From contig NZ_JAGHQU010000001.1 of assembly GCF_017744135.1 (NCBI RefSeq), forward strand, positions 434,001 through 498,000: a stretch of 64,000 nucleotides of DNA, written 5' to 3'. Each line of letters begins with the position of its first letter. Position 1 is the stretch's first letter. The notes below the pieces were generated by a model that was not told where the DNA came from, ran no database searches, and worked only from the letters and a program-made list of their open reading frames with translations. This DNA is from Endozoicomonas sp. G2_2. Its GTDB lineage: Bacteria > Pseudomonadota > Gammaproteobacteria > Nevskiales > Salinisphaeraceae. A program made the translations under genes and the position numbers. Below are positions 51,964 to 60,803 of this stretch, piece by piece.

Positions 51964-52812
51964 ATGATCGAATCAAAAGCCCTGTATCGGCGCCGCTGCC
52001 GTTCGTTTTTCATAACGTGTCTCGGCGCCGTGTTGTCTTTCGCCGGCACGGCCCTTGCTGCAACCGACGAGGTGGTCCTCCCGGCGCATGTGCAGCAGGG
52101 CGCGATGGTAATTGGCAAGGTCCCGGCCGGCAGCCGTGTGGTCTACGACGGCCGTACGCTGGACGTCACCGACTACGGCACCATCGTGTTCGGCGTCGGG
52201 CGCGATGCCCGGGGAAGCGCCCGCGTGGCGGTAACCCCGCCCAATGGCCAACCCCGCCGGGTCGCGGTCGAGATACGCCCCCGGGATTTTCCGGTCGAAC
52301 GTATCAATGGCGTGCCGCCCAAGACCGTCTCGCCGCCACCGGCCATCGCCGAACGCATCGCTCGCGAACAGCAGGCCGTGAGTCGCGCGCGGGCGACGAG
52401 CAATAATGGCCTGGGTTTTGCCCAGCATTTCATCTGGCCGGTTGAAGGTCGTATCAGCGGCCGGTTCGGCAACCAGCGCATATACAACGGCACACCTGGC
52501 TCGGCTCATTCCGGCATGGATATCGCCGCGGCGACCGGTACGCCGGTCAAGGCGCCGGCCTCGGGTGAAGTCGTGCTCGCCGAGCCTGATCTGTATCTCA
52601 CCGGCGGCACCGTGCTCATCGACCACGGCTACGGTATCGGGTCGAATTTCCTGCACCTGTCGCGGCTCGACGTGGCTGTGGGCGATACCGTGGAGCAGGG
52701 TGAAATCATCGGCGCGGTCGGCGCCACCGGACGTGCCACCGGCCCGCATCTGCACTGGGGCATGACCTGGTTCAGTACCCGGATCGATCCGCTGCTCGTG
52801 CTGCAGCGATAG
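51964..52812 (+). CDS. M23 (LytM) family peptidoglycan endopeptidase
   Basis: A 282-residue exported metallopeptidase. A signal peptide (about 1-32) ends in a typical ALA-A site; a beta-rich N-terminal part (about 40-110) resembles the fibronectin-like domain of other M23 enzymes; a short linker helix (about 115-145); and the catalytic LytM domain (about 155-270) with HSGMDIAAATGTPV (zinc His and Asp) near residue 180 and HLHWGMTWF near 259 (zinc His). All ligands are present, so it is likely an active cell-wall hydrolase of the periplasm. Convergent with the diguanylate cyclase. Confidence 0.93.
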   Translation: MIESKALYRRRCRSFFITCLGAVLSFAGTALAATDEVVLPAHVQQGAMVIGKVPAGSRVVYDGRTLDVTDYGTIVFGVGRDARGSARVAVTPPNGQPRRVAVEIRPRDFPVERINGVPPKTVSPPPAIAERIAREQQAVSRARATSNNGLGFAQHFIWPVEGRISGRFGNQRIYNGTPGSAHSGMDIAAATGTPVKAPASGEVVLAEPDLYLTGGTVLIDHGYGIGSNFLHLSRLDVAVGDTVEQGEIIGAVGATGRATGPHLHWGMTWFSTRIDPLLVLQR

Positions 52813-52840
52813 GCGGCGCGAGGCCCGGGCGGTGAGGCCT

Positions 52841-54301
52841 TCAGCCGGCCGTGGTCCGCAGCGTACCCAACGGTACGCTAGGATTACCGCCGAGCCAGCG
52901 CACGCAGCCGCGCCCGTCGGATTTGGCGGTGTAGAGTGCCTCGTCGGCACGGGCGATCACGGTCTCGATGGCCTCTTCGCCGCTGGAGATGGTCACGCCG
53001 ATACTGACGCTCAGCGCAACGCTCTCGCCGCCGTCCGTTTCGAGCGTGGCTTCGCCAATTCGGTCGGCCAGGCGTTGCGCGATCGTGAGTGCGCCTTCCA
53101 TCGTGGTATTGGGCAGTAGGATCAGAAATTCTTCGCCGCCCCAGCGCCCGGCCGTATCCACGGCGCGCAGGAGCTTCTTCGCGATGCCGGCGAACTCGAC
53201 AAGTGCGGCGTCGCCCGTGGCATGGCCGTACTGATCATTGAGCTTCTTGAAGTGGTCGAAATCGACCAGCGCCACCGCGAAGCTGCCGCCATAACGGTTC
53301 ATGCGCTGGCGCTCGGCCTGAAGGCGATCGCCGAGCAGACGGCGGTTGGCGAGCCCAGTGAGTTCGTCGGTCGTGGCGGCACGGCGTAGCAGCAGTTGCG
53401 CGGCCTGAAGCGCCTGAAGATCGGCCTCTCGCGCAAGCTCATGGCCGAGCCATTGCGCGAACAGGCCGATGAGTTCCAGATCCTGTCGATTGAAGGGGCG
53501 GGTCGGTGCCGGGCTCGAAAAATTGAGCGTGCCGTAAAGCTCGCCGTCGACCGTGATCGGGCTGCCGAGATAGCTTTCCAACTGGAAGCCCTTGTAGCAG
53601 GGATGGTCGCGAATTTCGCTGCGCCCGGCGTGATGAAATCCGATCGGCTGGTCGGCCGCCAGGGTATGGCAGCAATAGGTCTCGCCGAGTTCGAATGTCG
53701 CCCCCGGCGGAATCGCGTCTTCCGGATGAATCGCTTCGAGGACTTCGTAGCGATCCCCGTCGATATGGCTCACGATGCCGATCGGCAGGCCGAAATGACG
53801 ACAGCCGAGACGCAGGATTTCGGTGCGACGGGCGTCGAACTCCAGCGAGCGGTCCGATGTGACCCGGTGCAACTGGTTGAGTACCGTTTCGGCAGACAGT
53901 CGCGTCGTGACGTCGCGCACGATGCCGAGATAGAGCACGCGCCCCGTGCCCGGCTCGTGAATGGGGCCGCCGGTGGTTTCGCCGTCGAAGACCGTGCCGT
54001 CCTTGCGTCGATAGCGGGTGACGTAGGTCTGGTGGTCGTCAGACGCGGTCGGGTTGAAACGCTTCGCACCCTGCACGGCGAACTCATCGCTGTTCGCGTA
54101 CAGCGTACTGGTGCTCTGGCCCACGAGTTCGGCCTCGCCGTAGCCGAACATCTGGTCGGTGGCCTCGTTGGTGAAGATGATGCGCCGGTTCTCGTCAGTC
54201 AGGACCACGCCGTCGGCGATGTTGGCAAAGATCTGCGTGGCCGCGGCATCAAGCGCGCGGCCGCTGATCACATCGGAAACGCGTGCGTTATGGTCACTCA
54301 T
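52841..54301 (-). CDS. PAS-GAF diguanylate cyclase
   Basis: A 486-residue soluble protein. PAS (about residues 15-135, NIADGVVLTDENRRIIFTNEATDQMFG in part, ending YLGIVRDVTTR), GAF-like (about 150-290, HFGLPIGIVSHIDGD; FNRQDLELIGLFAQWLG) and GGDEF (about 310-470) with GGEEF near 388-392, a functional variant of the signature. No EAL domain, so it makes c-di-GMP. An I-site-like RxxD is not clear. Second c-di-GMP protein in 6 kb. Confidence 0.93.
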   Translation of the reverse strand: MSDHNARVSDVISGRALDAAATQIFANIADGVVLTDENRRIIFTNEATDQMFGYGEAELVGQSTSTLYANSDEFAVQGAKRFNPTASDDHQTYVTRYRRKDGTVFDGETTGGPIHEPGTGRVLYLGIVRDVTTRLSAETVLNQLHRVTSDRSLEFDARRTEILRLGCRHFGLPIGIVSHIDGDRYEVLEAIHPEDAIPPGATFELGETYCCHTLAADQPIGFHHAGRSEIRDHPCYKGFQLESYLGSPITVDGELYGTLNFSSPAPTRPFNRQDLELIGLFAQWLGHELAREADLQALQAAQLLLRRAATTDELTGLANRRLLGDRLQAERQRMNRYGGSFAVALVDFDHFKKLNDQYGHATGDAALVEFAGIAKKLLRAVDTAGRWGGEEFLILLPNTTMEGALTIAQRLADRIGEATLETDGGESVALSVSIGVTISSGEEAIETVIARADEALYTAKSDGRGCVRWLGGNPSVPLGTLRTTAG

Positions 54302-54985
54302 GAGCCCGCTCCCCTGGGGGTGAACGTTTGTCCAGCTCTCCGAGCGTCGGCTGTGGCCAGCGCTCGGACAGGCTCTGACATTATCGGCCGTCGTGCGCGT
54401 TACCGTAGGAGATCTTTGGCCAGTCGACCGCGTGCGCTGTGGCAGTTGAACCGTAAAACGATTGTGCGCCTGCTGGTACCACGCGGTTCGCAGCGAACGA
54501 CTGCTAGTAGGTCAAAATAGGGCGAAGAAATCTGATTCAGCCCACAGGGGGTTTCGACAGCAGCGCCGTTCGCGAGGCCAACAGCTATCCGCTTAACTAT
54601 TGGTCGTCAGCTCTATTATTGTCGACAGTCGCACAGAGCAGGGGATTGTTCCGCTAAGAACTGGCCCATTTGCGAATGTGAGGCGATCAAATGGCTTAAT
54701 TCTCAAACCAGGGGCTCGATGCCTGCGCCGCATTGTCAACAGGCGTTCAAATTCTGGCTACATCGGAAACGGCGTCTCTCCTGCCGATATGATAATTCGG
54801 CGGCGTGGTCGAAGATCCACTAATGCTGAGTGTGCCCGTTTGGTTGTGCCATCAGAGTATCGGCCGCCTACTGGACAAGAAATGCGAAAAACTCTCGGGT
54901 GAACATTTCAGTCCATGCCGATTCCGTTGGCAGTCAAAGCGCGCCGCTCTATTGGTGCTGGCGGGTAGGTTGGACGACGGCTGCC
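54302..54985. other. Lower-GC gap of 684 bases without a supported gene
   Basis: Hand count of positions 54601-54900 gives 157 G+C in 300 (52 percent), against about 68 percent in a coding line checked for comparison (42901-42960). Open frames here are short, in different frames and without ribosome-binding sites or recognisable motifs. No hairpin with T run and no tRNA-like structure were seen. It separates the c-di-GMP genes from the iron locus. Confidence 0.55.
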
Positions 54986-56017
54986 TCAATCGGCCACGTG
55001 GTGACGAAGCCGGCTTGGAGTCTCGCCGAACATGCGTTTGAATGCCGTGGTGAAGTTGGCGGCATTTGTATAGCCTGCAATCTCAGCGGCCGTAGCCACG
55101 CTGCAGTCAGTGTCCGCCAGCGCTCGTCGGGCCCGCTGCAAGCGCTGGTGGCGGGCGTACTGCTGTACGCTCATGTCATAGCAGCGGCGGAAATGACGCT
55201 GCAGGCTTGCGCGGCTCATGCCGGTCTCACGCGCGATTTCATCCAGCGTCATTCGTTCCATGCGTCCGCTGTCGGCTAGATCGCGCATGCGTCGCGTGCG
55301 CCGATTGTCGATCGCCGTCTCCGGTTTGACCGGGACCGGCGTATCGATCAATGCCGGCCAGGCTGCGGCCGCCATCGCCAAGGCGAGGCTTTCGCAATGG
55401 AGCAGCCAAGCCGCGTCGATCACGGCCGGGCGCTGGTCGAATAGCGTCTGCGCGAGTGCGCACAGTGTGTCGCTCGGCTGCCACGGCGCCATTGCGAGAT
55501 GGGCCAGTCCGCAGCCCAAGCGCGGCACGGCGCGACTCAGGCGTGCCGCGCGCCGTTCTAGCCAGTCGCCGGGCAACGTGAGCGTCAGGCTTTTTTCATG
55601 GGTGCCGGCTCGCGCGCGGCGCTCGAAATCGGTGGGTTGGGTCAGGTTTACGACGACCCCGAAGCAACACTGCCGCCCGTCGGTCGGTAAGGGTTGACCG
55701 CCGAAGCGCACGTCGACCTCGCCGTCGAGTACCAGCACGATCTTGATCCCGGGGCTGAGCCGGGCGAAACACCGCATGTCCTGGGTGTTGTGTACTTGGG
55801 CGCGGCGCAGCAAAAGACCGCCCGCCAAAGCATCGACCCCGACATCGCCTTCCAGTGGGGCGGCGGCGCGGCCGGCAGATGTCTGCGTTCGGTAGCTATG
55901 GCCCAACTGGGCGGCATGGTGAGACAACTCGGCCTCACGGATCGCTCGGCCGCCAGCAAGGGTAGAAGGCTCGTGGCCGGCGGTAACTTGCGCCGAGGTA
56001 TCCGATTGCAAAAACAT
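54986..56017 (-). CDS. AraC-family transcriptional regulator of the siderophore locus
   Basis: A 343-residue AraC protein. The C-terminal double helix-turn-helix (about residues 245-340) has MTLDEIARETGMSRASLQRHFRRCY (in part) and AAEIAGYTNAANFTTAFKRMFGETPSRLR (in part). The N-terminal half is a sensor domain with GIKIVLVLDGEVDVRFGGQ near 110. It diverges from a TonB-dependent receptor across 147 bases, as PchR-type regulators do, so it probably senses a ferric siderophore. ATG 56017 chosen; an open frame to 56326 overlaps the receptor and lacks family features. Confidence 0.88.
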   Translation of the reverse strand: MFLQSDTSAQVTAGHEPSTLAGGRAIREAELSHHAAQLGHSYRTQTSAGRAAAPLEGDVGVDALAGGLLLRRAQVHNTQDMRCFARLSPGIKIVLVLDGEVDVRFGGQPLPTDGRQCCFGVVVNLTQPTDFERRARAGTHEKSLTLTLPGDWLERRAARLSRAVPRLGCGLAHLAMAPWQPSDTLCALAQTLFDQRPAVIDAAWLLHCESLALAMAAAAWPALIDTPVPVKPETAIDNRRTRRMRDLADSGRMERMTLDEIARETGMSRASLQRHFRRCYDMSVQQYARHQRLQRARRALADTDCSVATAAEIAGYTNAANFTTAFKRMFGETPSRLRHHVAD

Positions 56018-56100
56018 TTGATCCGAGGGCAAAGGTGCGAGTGCAAAACGTCTGAAATAATGCAGCGCTGACGCTGCAAATGCAAAAGATTCGCATTTGC
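56007..56100. promoter_or_regulatory. Inverted and direct repeats in the AraC/receptor divergent region
   Basis: GCAAATGC (56076-56083) and GCATTTGC (56093-56100) form a perfect 8-base inverted repeat with a 9-base spacer. TGCAAAA occurs at 56007, 56042 and 56081 on the plus strand, 35 and 39 bases apart; the first overlaps the regulator start codon. The palindrome is also AT-rich enough to be compared with a Fur box, though the match to GATAATGATAATCATTATC is partial. Candidate binding sites only. Confidence 0.5.
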
Positions 56101-56164
56101 GATCACGCCGAATGCCTACGCCCGACTTACGGCTGAGGGCCTTGCACAAGGGGACTCGCTGCAC

Positions 56165-58279
56165 ATGACGCAAATGCTTCGCCATATCGCTACGACCGGA
56201 CTGACCAGTTGTCTGCTGTGGGCCGGTTGTTCGGCCCATGCCCAGGACAATGAGGCCGACGCGCTGACGCTCGAAATGGTCACGGTGGAAGGCAACCTTC
56301 TCTACGACATGCTGCCCTCCGAACAAACCCGCGGTTATGCGGTGGACGCCGCCACCGTGGGCACGAAGACGCCGGCGGCGCTGCGTGACATCCCGCAGTC
56401 GGTTACGGTGGTGACGCGCGACGCGATCGAGGATCGCAACCTCGACACCCTCGACGAACTCGCCCGGCGCACGCCAGGCCTGCGGGTCTTGACCAACGAC
56501 GCTGGACGCTCATCTATTTACGCGCGCGGCTACGAGTACGATGAATACAACATCGACGGTCTGCCCGCGCCGATGGCCAGTATCAACGGCACGCTGCCCA
56601 ATCTCGCCGCCTTTGATCGCGTCGAGGTCATGCGCGGGCCTTCGGGTCTGTTCAACAGCACCAGCGAAATGGGCGGCATCGTCAATCTCGTGCGCAAGCG
56701 CCCGACCGATACCTTCCAGGGCCACATCACCGGCCGCTATGGACGTTGGAACCAGCATTATCTGGAAGCCGACGTCGGCGGGCCGATCACCGAAGACGGG
56801 CGGCTGCGTGGACGCGCAGTGGCCGCCGACAGCGACACCGACGGCTTCGTCGATCACAACGACAACGCCAGCCAGACCTTCTACGGCACGCTCGAGTACG
56901 ACATCGACCCGGACACTACCGTGTCGCTGGCCTATCTGCGTCAGGAGCGCGATATTACCGTCAACAACGGCCTGGCCACCGACGCCGACGGCAATCTGTT
57001 GGACATCGACCGTTCCACGTTCTTCGGCGCCGACTGGAACGATTTTTCCATGGACAGCGACGACGTCATTGGCGAACTCACCCACCGTTTCGAAAATGGC
57101 GGCTACGGGCGCGTCGCCGCGCGCTATTCCGACCGCAACGCCGACTACAACTACGCCTTCGGCGGCGGGCCGCTCGGCGACGACGGGACCGTCACTGTGG
57201 CCGGAACGGCCGGCGACATCGACGAAACCGCGTTTTCCGCCGACGCGAGCTACAGCCAGCCGTTCGAGGCGCTCGGACAGGTTAGCGAATTCGTGATTGG
57301 CTCGGACTACAAGCACTACGACACCGATTCGATCCGTGCGCGCGCGCGGTTGCCCGCCACCCAGCTGGAGGATTTCGACGAGATCGCTTACGTCGATTTT
57401 CTCGAAACCGGCGCGTTATCCGCCAATAACCAGAAACTCGAGGAGATCGGCGTCTATTCCAAGCTGACCTTCCGCCCGATCGAGCGCCTGGCTCTGATCG
57501 GCGGCGCGCGTGTGAGTGATTACAAGGTCGAACTCACCGATCTCGAGACAGGTGCCACCAGCGAGCGTGACCGCAATGGCAAGCTCACCCCCTACGGCGG
57601 CCTCGTGTTTGACCTGGATGCCCACCACTCGCTTTACGCGAGCTATTCGGAGGTTTTCAAACCGCAGACGGCGAACGACGAGAACAACGATCTGATCGAG
57701 CCGCGCGAGGGCACCCAATACGAAGCGGGCATCAAGGGCAGCTATTTCGCAGGCAACCTGAACGCGCGGGTCAGCGCCTTCAATCTCACCGATCGAAACT
57801 ACGCCGCCGGCGTGCCGGGCGAAACCTATTCCGCGGCTATCGGCAAGCGTACGATCAAGGGGGCTGAAGTCGAGATCAGCGGTTCGCCGATCGAGCAGTT
57901 CGATCTGATCGCCGGTTATACCTATATGGATACCGAGGTCGAGCGCGGCGACCCGGACGCCACCTTCCTGCTCATGCCCGATCACATCCTCAACCTATGG
58001 GCGCAATACGGTTTCGAAGGCGGGACCCTCGACGGCTTCAGCGTTGGCGGCGGCGTGACCGCGCTTAGCGACTTCAGCTCGTCGCAGGGGGTCGAGGCGC
58101 CCGGCTATGCGGTGGTCGACGCCATGCTCGGCTACGAATTCACCGATCAGCTGTCCGGCCAGCTCAACGTCAACAACCTGCTAGACAAGGCGTATTACAA
58201 CCGCGTCGGCAGCACCGGCACGTTCAACTTCTACGGCGCGCCGCGCAGTCTGGTGGCGTCGCTGCGCTACGACTTCTGA
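56165..58279 (+). CDS. TonB-dependent siderophore receptor
   Basis: A 704-residue outer-membrane receptor. Signal peptide (about 1-26, ending AHA-Q); a plug domain (about 55-165) with TPAALRDIPQSVTVVTRDAI (in part) and VEVMRGPSGLFNSTSEMGGIVNLVRKRP (in part) near 155-180; a 22-strand barrel to the terminal aromatic Phe704. LTLEMVTVEG near 35 is a plausible TonB box. The pattern is of FpvA/FhuE-type siderophore receptors; ligand not deducible. No signalling (STN) domain seems present. Followed by an esterase and a siderophore reductase. Confidence 0.94.
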   Translation: MTQMLRHIATTGLTSCLLWAGCSAHAQDNEADALTLEMVTVEGNLLYDMLPSEQTRGYAVDAATVGTKTPAALRDIPQSVTVVTRDAIEDRNLDTLDELARRTPGLRVLTNDAGRSSIYARGYEYDEYNIDGLPAPMASINGTLPNLAAFDRVEVMRGPSGLFNSTSEMGGIVNLVRKRPTDTFQGHITGRYGRWNQHYLEADVGGPITEDGRLRGRAVAADSDTDGFVDHNDNASQTFYGTLEYDIDPDTTVSLAYLRQERDITVNNGLATDADGNLLDIDRSTFFGADWNDFSMDSDDVIGELTHRFENGGYGRVAARYSDRNADYNYAFGGGPLGDDGTVTVAGTAGDIDETAFSADASYSQPFEALGQVSEFVIGSDYKHYDTDSIRARARLPATQLEDFDEIAYVDFLETGALSANNQKLEEIGVYSKLTFRPIERLALIGGARVSDYKVELTDLETGATSERDRNGKLTPYGGLVFDLDAHHSLYASYSEVFKPQTANDENNDLIEPREGTQYEAGIKGSYFAGNLNARVSAFNLTDRNYAAGVPGETYSAAIGKRTIKGAEVEISGSPIEQFDLIAGYTYMDTEVERGDPDATFLLMPDHILNLWAQYGFEGGTLDGFSVGGGVTALSDFSSSQGVEAPGYAVVDAMLGYEFTDQLSGQLNVNNLLDKAYYNRVGSTGTFNFYGAPRSLVASLRYDF

Positions 58280-58285
58280 TCGCGC

Positions 58286-59200
58286 GTGGCCGGTCGCAAG
58301 CGGCAAGCTCTGGTGGCGATCATGCGTGTGGCTTCGGTCGGCCTGGCGCTGGGTGTCGTGGGCAGCGTCCAGGCGCGGACGCCCGCGGGCTTCGATATCA
58401 CGAACGTGGTCGATCGGGTTGGCGGCGAGACCTATCAGCTGCTCGTCTCGCGGCCGACCGCGCCGCCGCCGCCCGCCGGTTATCCGGCAATCTATCTGCT
58501 CGATGGCAATGCCACCGCGCCGCTGGCGCGACAGTGGCTGGCCGATCACGGACTCGCGGGCCGTGTGTTGGTCGTGGGCATCGGTTATCCGGATACGGAC
58601 AACTTCAATATCCCGCGTCGTTTCGTCGATCTCACCCCGGTTTCGGGGGCCGAACACGCCGGCAGTGGTCGGGCGGATGCGTTTCTCGATTTTGTTGCCC
58701 GACAGGTGCGCCGGCGCATCGCCGAACGCTTTGCCCTCGACGAAGCGCGTCAGGCGTTGTACGGGCATTCGCTCGGCGGGTTGACGGTGCTGGCCCAGCT
58801 GGTGCGCGACCCAACGGCGTTTTCTGCCTACTTCGCCGCGAGCCCCTCGCTTTGGTGGGGAGAGGGGGCCTTCAAGCCCCGGCTGGCGGCGTTCGCGGCG
58901 GGCGGCTGTGGCGAAGCAGCGCAGTCACAACAGGTCACACTCACGGTCGGTCGTAACGAGCAGCCCGTGGATCGTGACGTCCGTGCGCGGCTGGGAAAAG
59001 CGCGTGTTGAGCGTCTGGCAACACGTCGGATGGTGGACAATACGCGCTGGGCGGCACGCGAGCTGCGTCGCTGCGGTGGACTGGACGTGGCCCAGCGCGT
59101 GCTCGCCCAGGCCGGCCATCGCGACGCCCTGCGCGCGGGGCTATTCGCCGCTCTCGACCGTTGGCTGGGTGATGCGCCCCGCGGTACGAACGGAAACTGA
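58286..59200 (+). CDS. Exported alpha/beta hydrolase, siderophore-esterase-like (IroE/Fes family)
   Basis: A 304-residue hydrolase. N-terminal signal peptide ending near VQA-R, nucleophile YGHSLGGLTVLAQL near residue 154 and esterase-type blocks IYLLDGNA near 67, VVGIGYPD near 94 and YFAASPSLWWG near 176, the pattern of IroE and other enterobactin/salmochelin esterases. It may cut a tri-ester siderophore in the periplasm to release iron. Start codon: GTG 58286, or ATG 58322, which gives a shorter, more standard signal peptide. Seven bases after the receptor gene. Confidence 0.85.
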   Translation: MAGRKRQALVAIMRVASVGLALGVVGSVQARTPAGFDITNVVDRVGGETYQLLVSRPTAPPPPAGYPAIYLLDGNATAPLARQWLADHGLAGRVLVVGIGYPDTDNFNIPRRFVDLTPVSGAEHAGSGRADAFLDFVARQVRRRIAERFALDEARQALYGHSLGGLTVLAQLVRDPTAFSAYFAASPSLWWGEGAFKPRLAAFAAGGCGEAAQSQQVTLTVGRNEQPVDRDVRARLGKARVERLATRRMVDNTRWAARELRRCGGLDVAQRVLAQAGHRDALRAGLFAALDRWLGDAPRGTNGN

Positions 59201-59210
59201 GGAAGCAGGG

Positions 59211-60056
59211 ATGGTCGACGAAGCACGCAAAGAGGTTGGCCGCTCGCGGCTCGAGCCGACATTGTTGACCGTGACCGCGGTTATGCGCGTGAGCCCGAGG
59301 ATGGCCCGCGTGCGTCTAACCGGCGGACCATTGGTCGCGCTGCCGCAAGACTGCGCCGGTGCCCACATCAAGCTGTTCTTTGCGCGCGCGGGCCAGCGCG
59401 TGCCGTGTCTGCCCGAATTGGGGCCGAATGGGCTGGTCTGGCCGGGTGCCGACGCAAGGCCGATCACGCGGACTTATTCGATCCGCCGCTTCGATGCTGC
59501 CGCGCCCGCCGTCGAGGTCGATTTCGTGCTTCACGGCGACGATGGCCCCGCCTCGGCCTGGGCCGCGCGGGCGGCGCCCGGCGATGTCATCGGCTTCGCC
59601 GGCCCCGGCGGGCCTTACCCGCTGCTCGCGGCGACGAATGACGTGCTGCTGGCCGGCGACATGAGCGCGCTACCGGCGATCAGTGCGCTGCTGGAATCGT
59701 TGCCGGCCAGCGCGACCGGCCGGGCTTTCATCGAAATTCCCCACGCTGACGATCGGCAGTCGCTGGTTTACGAGGCCGATGTGCCGATCACCTGGTTGGT
59801 GTCGGATACGCTCCCGGGTGCGTTGGATACCGCACTTATACGCGCGGTGCGTGCCGACGTCGCCCCGGTCGGCAGCGCAGCGTGGGTGGCGGGGGAAAAC
59901 GCGACAGTGTTAGCGCTGCGCGATCATTTGCTCCGCGTGCGTGGCTACGATCGGCGCTGTATCTACACCGTGCCGTACTGGAAGGCCGCGGCGGCCGAGG
60001 AGCACTACCACGGCGAGCGTCATCGCGTGATGGACGCGTTCAACGCGGCGGACTGA
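59211..60056 (+). CDS. Siderophore-interacting protein, FAD-binding ferric reductase
   Basis: A 281-residue SIP-family flavoprotein that reduces ferric siderophores in the cytoplasm. Seen: the FAD-binding RTYSIRRFD near residue 85, HGDDGPASAWAARAAPGD near 105, FAGPGGPY near 127 and the NAD(P)H-domain pieces LLAGDMSALPAISALLESLP (in part) near 145. Ends with YKRRxIYTVPYWK-type segment (here YDRRCIYTVPYWKAA). ATG 59211 has GAGGAAGCAGGG before it; the longer open frame overlaps the esterase. Last gene of the receptor-esterase-SIP unit. Confidence 0.93.
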   Translation: MVDEARKEVGRSRLEPTLLTVTAVMRVSPRMARVRLTGGPLVALPQDCAGAHIKLFFARAGQRVPCLPELGPNGLVWPGADARPITRTYSIRRFDAAAPAVEVDFVLHGDDGPASAWAARAAPGDVIGFAGPGGPYPLLAATNDVLLAGDMSALPAISALLESLPASATGRAFIEIPHADDRQSLVYEADVPITWLVSDTLPGALDTALIRAVRADVAPVGSAAWVAGENATVLALRDHLLRVRGYDRRCIYTVPYWKAAAAEEHYHGERHRVMDAFNAAD

Positions 60057-60074
60057 ATACCTTGGCGCGGGCGG

Positions 60075-60629
60075 TTAGCCCAGCTCGTCGCCCTTTGTCA
60101 TGCGCGCGATCAGCGGCTCTTTCCACGCGTAGGTGTGCATGAACGCCATCGCGATGTGCCCAGCGATGAGCGCGAACAGGGTCCAGCCGAGGAAGCCGTG
60201 CCAGGCGCCGCCGAGATCGGTCATCCATGCGATCTCGTTTGCGCGGCTCGCGAAGATGTCGATGCCCAGCGCCGAGAAGGGGCGGGTGGAACCGTAGGCG
60301 CGGATTATCGCGACCACGGGGACGGCGATCAGCAGCAAATACATCGCGACATGACCGAGAGCGGCGAGCCTGTTGAGCGCGCCCGCGTGTGACGGGCGGC
60401 GGGAAAGATTGAGTAGGCCCCAGGCACCGCGCAGCACGGCAAGGACCAGAATCAGTACGCCGTTGGAAAAATGAAAGCCAAAGAAGAAGTCCGTAATCGC
60501 CGTGTCGTCTAGAGCGTAGTGCAGTACCGCCGAGGTGATCTGCCAGAGCAGCAGCAAAAACATCGACCAGTGGAAAAAACGGCTGGCGAGCCCGTAGCCG
60601 TGTTCGTGGTCCATTACGCGCGTGTCCAT
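60075..60629 (-). CDS. Cytochrome b561 family membrane protein
   Basis: A 184-residue four-helix membrane protein. Conserved His are in FFHWSMFLLLLW (near residue 20), FHFSNGVLI (near 53) and WHGFLGWTLFALIAGHIAMAFMH (near 143-165), a cytochrome b561 pattern binding two hemes. These proteins move electrons across the inner membrane. It converges with the siderophore-reductase gene; linkage to iron reduction is possible but inferred. Confidence 0.92.
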   Translation of the reverse strand: MDTRVMDHEHGYGLASRFFHWSMFLLLLWQITSAVLHYALDDTAITDFFFGFHFSNGVLILVLAVLRGAWGLLNLSRRPSHAGALNRLAALGHVAMYLLLIAVPVVAIIRAYGSTRPFSALGIDIFASRANEIAWMTDLGGAWHGFLGWTLFALIAGHIAMAFMHTYAWKEPLIARMTKGDELG

Positions 60630-60803
60630 CGTCTTTTTCCGTTCTTGACCTCGCGATCAGGCGCGGGGTCGTGTTGAAGCAGTCGTTATTTCGTTCTAGC
60701 GCAGATTTTGGTTCGGTTCGTTTGCGTTGCACAACCGACGCAGACGCAACGGCGCGTTGTAAAATCCGCAACATGCGGCTACCGCGACAGCGCGGCCGAC
60801 CGC

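Noticed and set aside
54600-55279. Short plus-strand frames in the lower-GC gap (100, 78 and 149 residues)
   Set aside because: No ribosome-binding site, no family resemblance, and the longer one overlaps the AraC gene antisense.
56018-56326. N-terminal extension of the AraC gene to 56326
   Set aside because: It would overlap the divergent receptor and its regulatory region and shows no AraC features; ATG 56017 is enough.
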